Positions 41,078-42,684 of a stretch of DNA of 42,684 bases are shown here, piece after piece. Below the pieces are notes generated by a model, which was given only the letters and a program-made list of their open reading frames with translations, was not told the origin of the DNA and searched no databases. Position 1 is the stretch's first letter; every line of letters starts with the position of its first letter. Made by a program: the position numbers and the translations under genes. Source of the DNA: Alicyclobacillus fructus (GTDB lineage Bacteria; Bacillota; Bacilli; Alicyclobacillales; Alicyclobacillaceae); assembly GCF_017329605.1 (NCBI RefSeq), contig NZ_JAFMTY010000027.1, forward strand, positions 1-42,684, given 5' to 3'.

Positions 41078-41106
41078 TTGCCGACAGAACGTTCCTGTAG
41101 TATTTT
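41078..41106 (+). promoter_or_regulatory. Predicted promoter of the surface-repeat protein gene
   Basis: TTGCCG (41078-41083) and TATTTT (41101-41106) are 17 bases apart, four of six matches each, about 109 bases before the ATG at 41215. GAACGTTC, an 8-base palindrome, lies in the spacer, but without the 4-base gap of a LexA site. Confidence 0.4.
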
Positions 41107-41214
41107 GTGAATGTCAGGAACCCTTGGAGAGCGTCACGAACCCACAACCAACCTTTCCAATCTTATCTCGCTACGCAAAGGTTCGTTCCGCGAAAATGTA
41201 GGGGGGTATACGGA

Positions 41215-42684
41215 ATGTCGACACGGAAACACAGGCCGTTGGCGCTTGCAGCGGCGACTTCCATTGTCCTCGGGTCGATGGCACCTTCGGTGACAACGTT
41301 TGCTGCGCCGGCAGCGTCTCGCTCTGCGTCGGCCACGATTTCTGTCACAGGCGGCGGCACGCTCCGCGCGTATGCCTGGGCCACTTCGGACGGCAGCCAC
41401 GTCACGACCTACATGCCGCTCTACTACCTGGATGAGCTTCTTGCCAAACTCGGCATCTCGGCGACGTGGAACGGCGTCACGCACACCTGGTCCCTGAAAT
41501 CACAGACGAGCAACGTGGACACATCGGATCTGGCGGTGGGGTCGGGGAATACCACGGTCCTGCTCGATGGACAAGTCGTAAAAAAATTCAACACGGAAGT
41601 ACATATCGATCCGGCGTCGGGATCGCATGGAGTTGCAACCGTCTATGCGCCGATCTACTACCTGCAACAGATCCTGAACGATCTCGGGATTCAAAACAGT
41701 TGGAATGGTTCGCGTCATCAGTGGGCGTTGACCCCGCCGCAGGTGGTGCGCAGTGGCACGCTGGGGCCTGAGCGCGGCAGTCAAGTCATCAAGCGAGATG
41801 TGACCGTCGTCGGAAACGGCGTGGTGCTCCGCAACCTTCAGGTGGATGGCAACGTGTATGTCAATCCGGGCGCAGACGGCTCCGTGACGCTTCAAAACGT
41901 GTCGGTCTCCGGCAAAATCGTCGTTCTGTCGGGCGCTTCTCACTCGGTTCATCTGATTGGCGTGAGCGCCCCGGTCGTTGATGTGCACTCCTCGAGTGCG
42001 GTCGCGCTTGAACTCGAGGATTCCGCCATTGGACAGATGGTGGTACTGGCGACGAATCCGAATGCAGCGGTGCTCGTGTCGAGTTCGAATTCCACGATTA
42101 TGGTGCTCAATGACCGCACGGCAGCGAGCCTGTCCCTTTCGGGTGGTGGTTTTGGCGCGGTGAACGTCCTTGCGCAGAACGCGGCGCTCAACGTCGAGGC
42201 TTCAGTCCACTCGTTGGTCCTGCTCGCCTCCGGCGCCTCCGTTTCCATTGCTCAAAATGCTGAAGTTTCGACGTTGGAGGTGGCGTCGGGGATCACTGTG
42301 AAGGCGCTCGAGAACGACGGCGTCATCGACGAGTTGGTTAACCGCTCGAATCAGCCTGTGACCGTGACGGGCTCCGGCCAGGTCAAGGCGTCCAGCGGCT
42401 CGGTCCAGGGCGGCGGTTCGACTAGCACAGGTCAAGGTCAAGGCACAGGTCAAGGTCAAGGCACAGGTCAAGGTCAAGGCACAGGTCAAAGCACAGGTCA
42501 AAGCACAGGTCAAAGCACAGGTCAAGGTCAAAGCACAGGTGGCTCGGGTGGCTCGGGTGGCTCGGGTGGCTCGGGTGGCTCGGGTAGCACAGGCAGCACA
42601 GGCAGCACAGGCAGCACAGGCAGCACAGGCAGCACAGGCAGCACAGGCAGCACAGGCAGCACAGGCAGCACAGGCAGCACAGGC
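41215..42684 (+). CDS. Secreted CAO-N-like/beta-repeat surface protein with low-complexity tail (runs off the window)
   Basis: 490 codons are visible with no stop. A signal peptide ends near VTTFA-AP. Two CAO-N-like repeats follow: TYMPLYYLDELLAKLGISATW and VYAPIYYLQQILNDLGIQ with NSWNG. The beta-solenoid-like region after them (VVLRNLQVDGNVYVNPGADG, SVSGKIVVLSG) is shared with the protein at 37098. From about residue 400 the chain becomes low-complexity: Gln/Gly/Thr repeats, then five GlySerGly units, then eleven Ser-Thr-Gly units to the window edge. This looks like a wall-spanning flexible stalk; any anchor or catalytic domain lies beyond. GGGGGG precedes ATG 41215. Confidence 0.82.
   Translation, partial: MSTRKHRPLALAAATSIVLGSMAPSVTTFAAPAASRSASATISVTGGGTLRAYAWATSDGSHVTTYMPLYYLDELLAKLGISATWNGVTHTWSLKSQTSNVDTSDLAVGSGNTTVLLDGQVVKKFNTEVHIDPASGSHGVATVYAPIYYLQQILNDLGIQNSWNGSRHQWALTPPQVVRSGTLGPERGSQVIKRDVTVVGNGVVLRNLQVDGNVYVNPGADGSVTLQNVSVSGKIVVLSGASHSVHLIGVSAPVVDVHSSSAVALELEDSAIGQMVVLATNPNAAVLVSSSNSTIMVLNDRTAASLSLSGGGFGAVNVLAQNAALNVEASVHSLVLLASGASVSIAQNAEVSTLEVASGITVKALENDGVIDELVNRSNQPVTVTGSGQVKASSGSVQGGGSTSTGQGQGTGQGQGTGQGQGTGQSTGQSTGQSTGQGQSTGGSGGSGGSGGSGGSGSTGSTGSTGSTGSTGSTGSTGSTGSTGSTGSTG
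42424..42684 (+). repeat. Three successive coding tandem repeats
   Basis: First, an ACAGGTCAAGG-type repeat coding for Thr-Gly-Gln-Gly-Gln units (42424-42540). Second, five 9-base GGCTCGGGT copies (42541-42585). Third, eleven 9-base AGCACAGGC copies from 42586 to the window end (42684). All keep the reading frame. The near-perfect copies point to recent slippage and probable strain-to-strain length variation. Confidence 0.92.

Noticed and set aside
41084-41100. LexA-type operator around GAACGTTC
   Set aside because: The Bacillus LexA site needs CGAAC and GTTCG separated by 4 bases; here the halves abut.
42586-42684. CRISPR-like array
   Set aside because: The repeat units are 9 bases, contiguous without spacers and keep the reading frame, so they are coding repeats.

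Overview
The window looks like chromosomal DNA of a GC-rich member of the Bacillota. The best guess is Alicyclobacillus or a close relative. The evidence is strong purine-rich Shine-Dalgarno sites, frequent GTG/TTG starts, a Bacillus-type FabL enoyl reductase, a YkcB/YkcC-like glycosyltransferase pair, a Gram-positive BY-kinase/PHP-phosphatase module, and many copper-amine-oxidase-N-like secreted proteins. The genus is inferred from gene content, not proven.

Layout. 1-2985 is a lower-GC mobile patch: the C-terminal end of an IS110-family transposase, a TRIC/UPF0126 membrane protein, and a complete IS256-family element with recognisable ends. 2986-8863 carries a membrane glycosyltransferase (minus), a class B penicillin-binding protein, and an EmrA/EmrB-type efflux pair with an operator-like palindrome in front. 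8889-14438 is a sugar-transfer block: GalU (minus), then three overlapping plus-strand genes, namely a YkcB-like GT39 enzyme with a large Gly-rich loop, a YkcC/GtrB-like GT2 and a COG5542-like GT-C enzyme. 14374-20014 is assimilatory sulfate reduction plus siroheme synthesis: SirC-type precorrin-2 dehydrogenase (minus), then APS/PAPS reductase, sulfite reductase hemoprotein, a CobA-HemD fusion and a CbiX-type chelatase. This cassette makes the siroheme cofactor next to the enzyme that uses it.

20050-25044 holds a small GY-tailed protein, formyl-THF deformylase overlapping a hot-dog thioesterase, a chemoreceptor, a HAD phosphatase and an aldo/keto reductase. 25045-27147 is a second accessory patch: an AT-rich Trm112-like/methyltransferase fusion, several small ORFs, hairpins, a 12-bp tandem repeat and a diverged copy of a sequence also found near 1114. 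27148-29268 is a large BNR/Asp-box lipoprotein.

29557-33408 is a lipid block: FabF diverging from FabL, an acyl-CoA thioesterase, another SDR and an SRPBCC protein. A frameshifted Rpn/PD-(D/E)XK gene, a CPA1 cation/proton antiporter with a C-terminal TrkA-C-like domain, a 48-aa ORF and a minimal L,D-transpeptidase follow. The right end holds two related secreted proteins (37098-38414, and 41215 running off the window). They flank a minus-strand PHP phosphatase, BY-kinase and Wzz-like adaptor operon that ends in a clear intrinsic terminator without any sugar-assembly genes.

The less usual items are: the 50-aa ORF before sirC, which looks like an internally deleted relative of the Rpn gene at 33-34 kb; the orphan BY-kinase module bracketed by paralogous surface proteins; the Shine-Dalgarno-burying hairpin before a 52-aa membrane-like ORF; and the pair of diverged insertion-sequence-like ends. 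No tRNA, rRNA, CRISPR array or known riboswitch was recognised. Nothing clearly amounts to a new multi-gene system.
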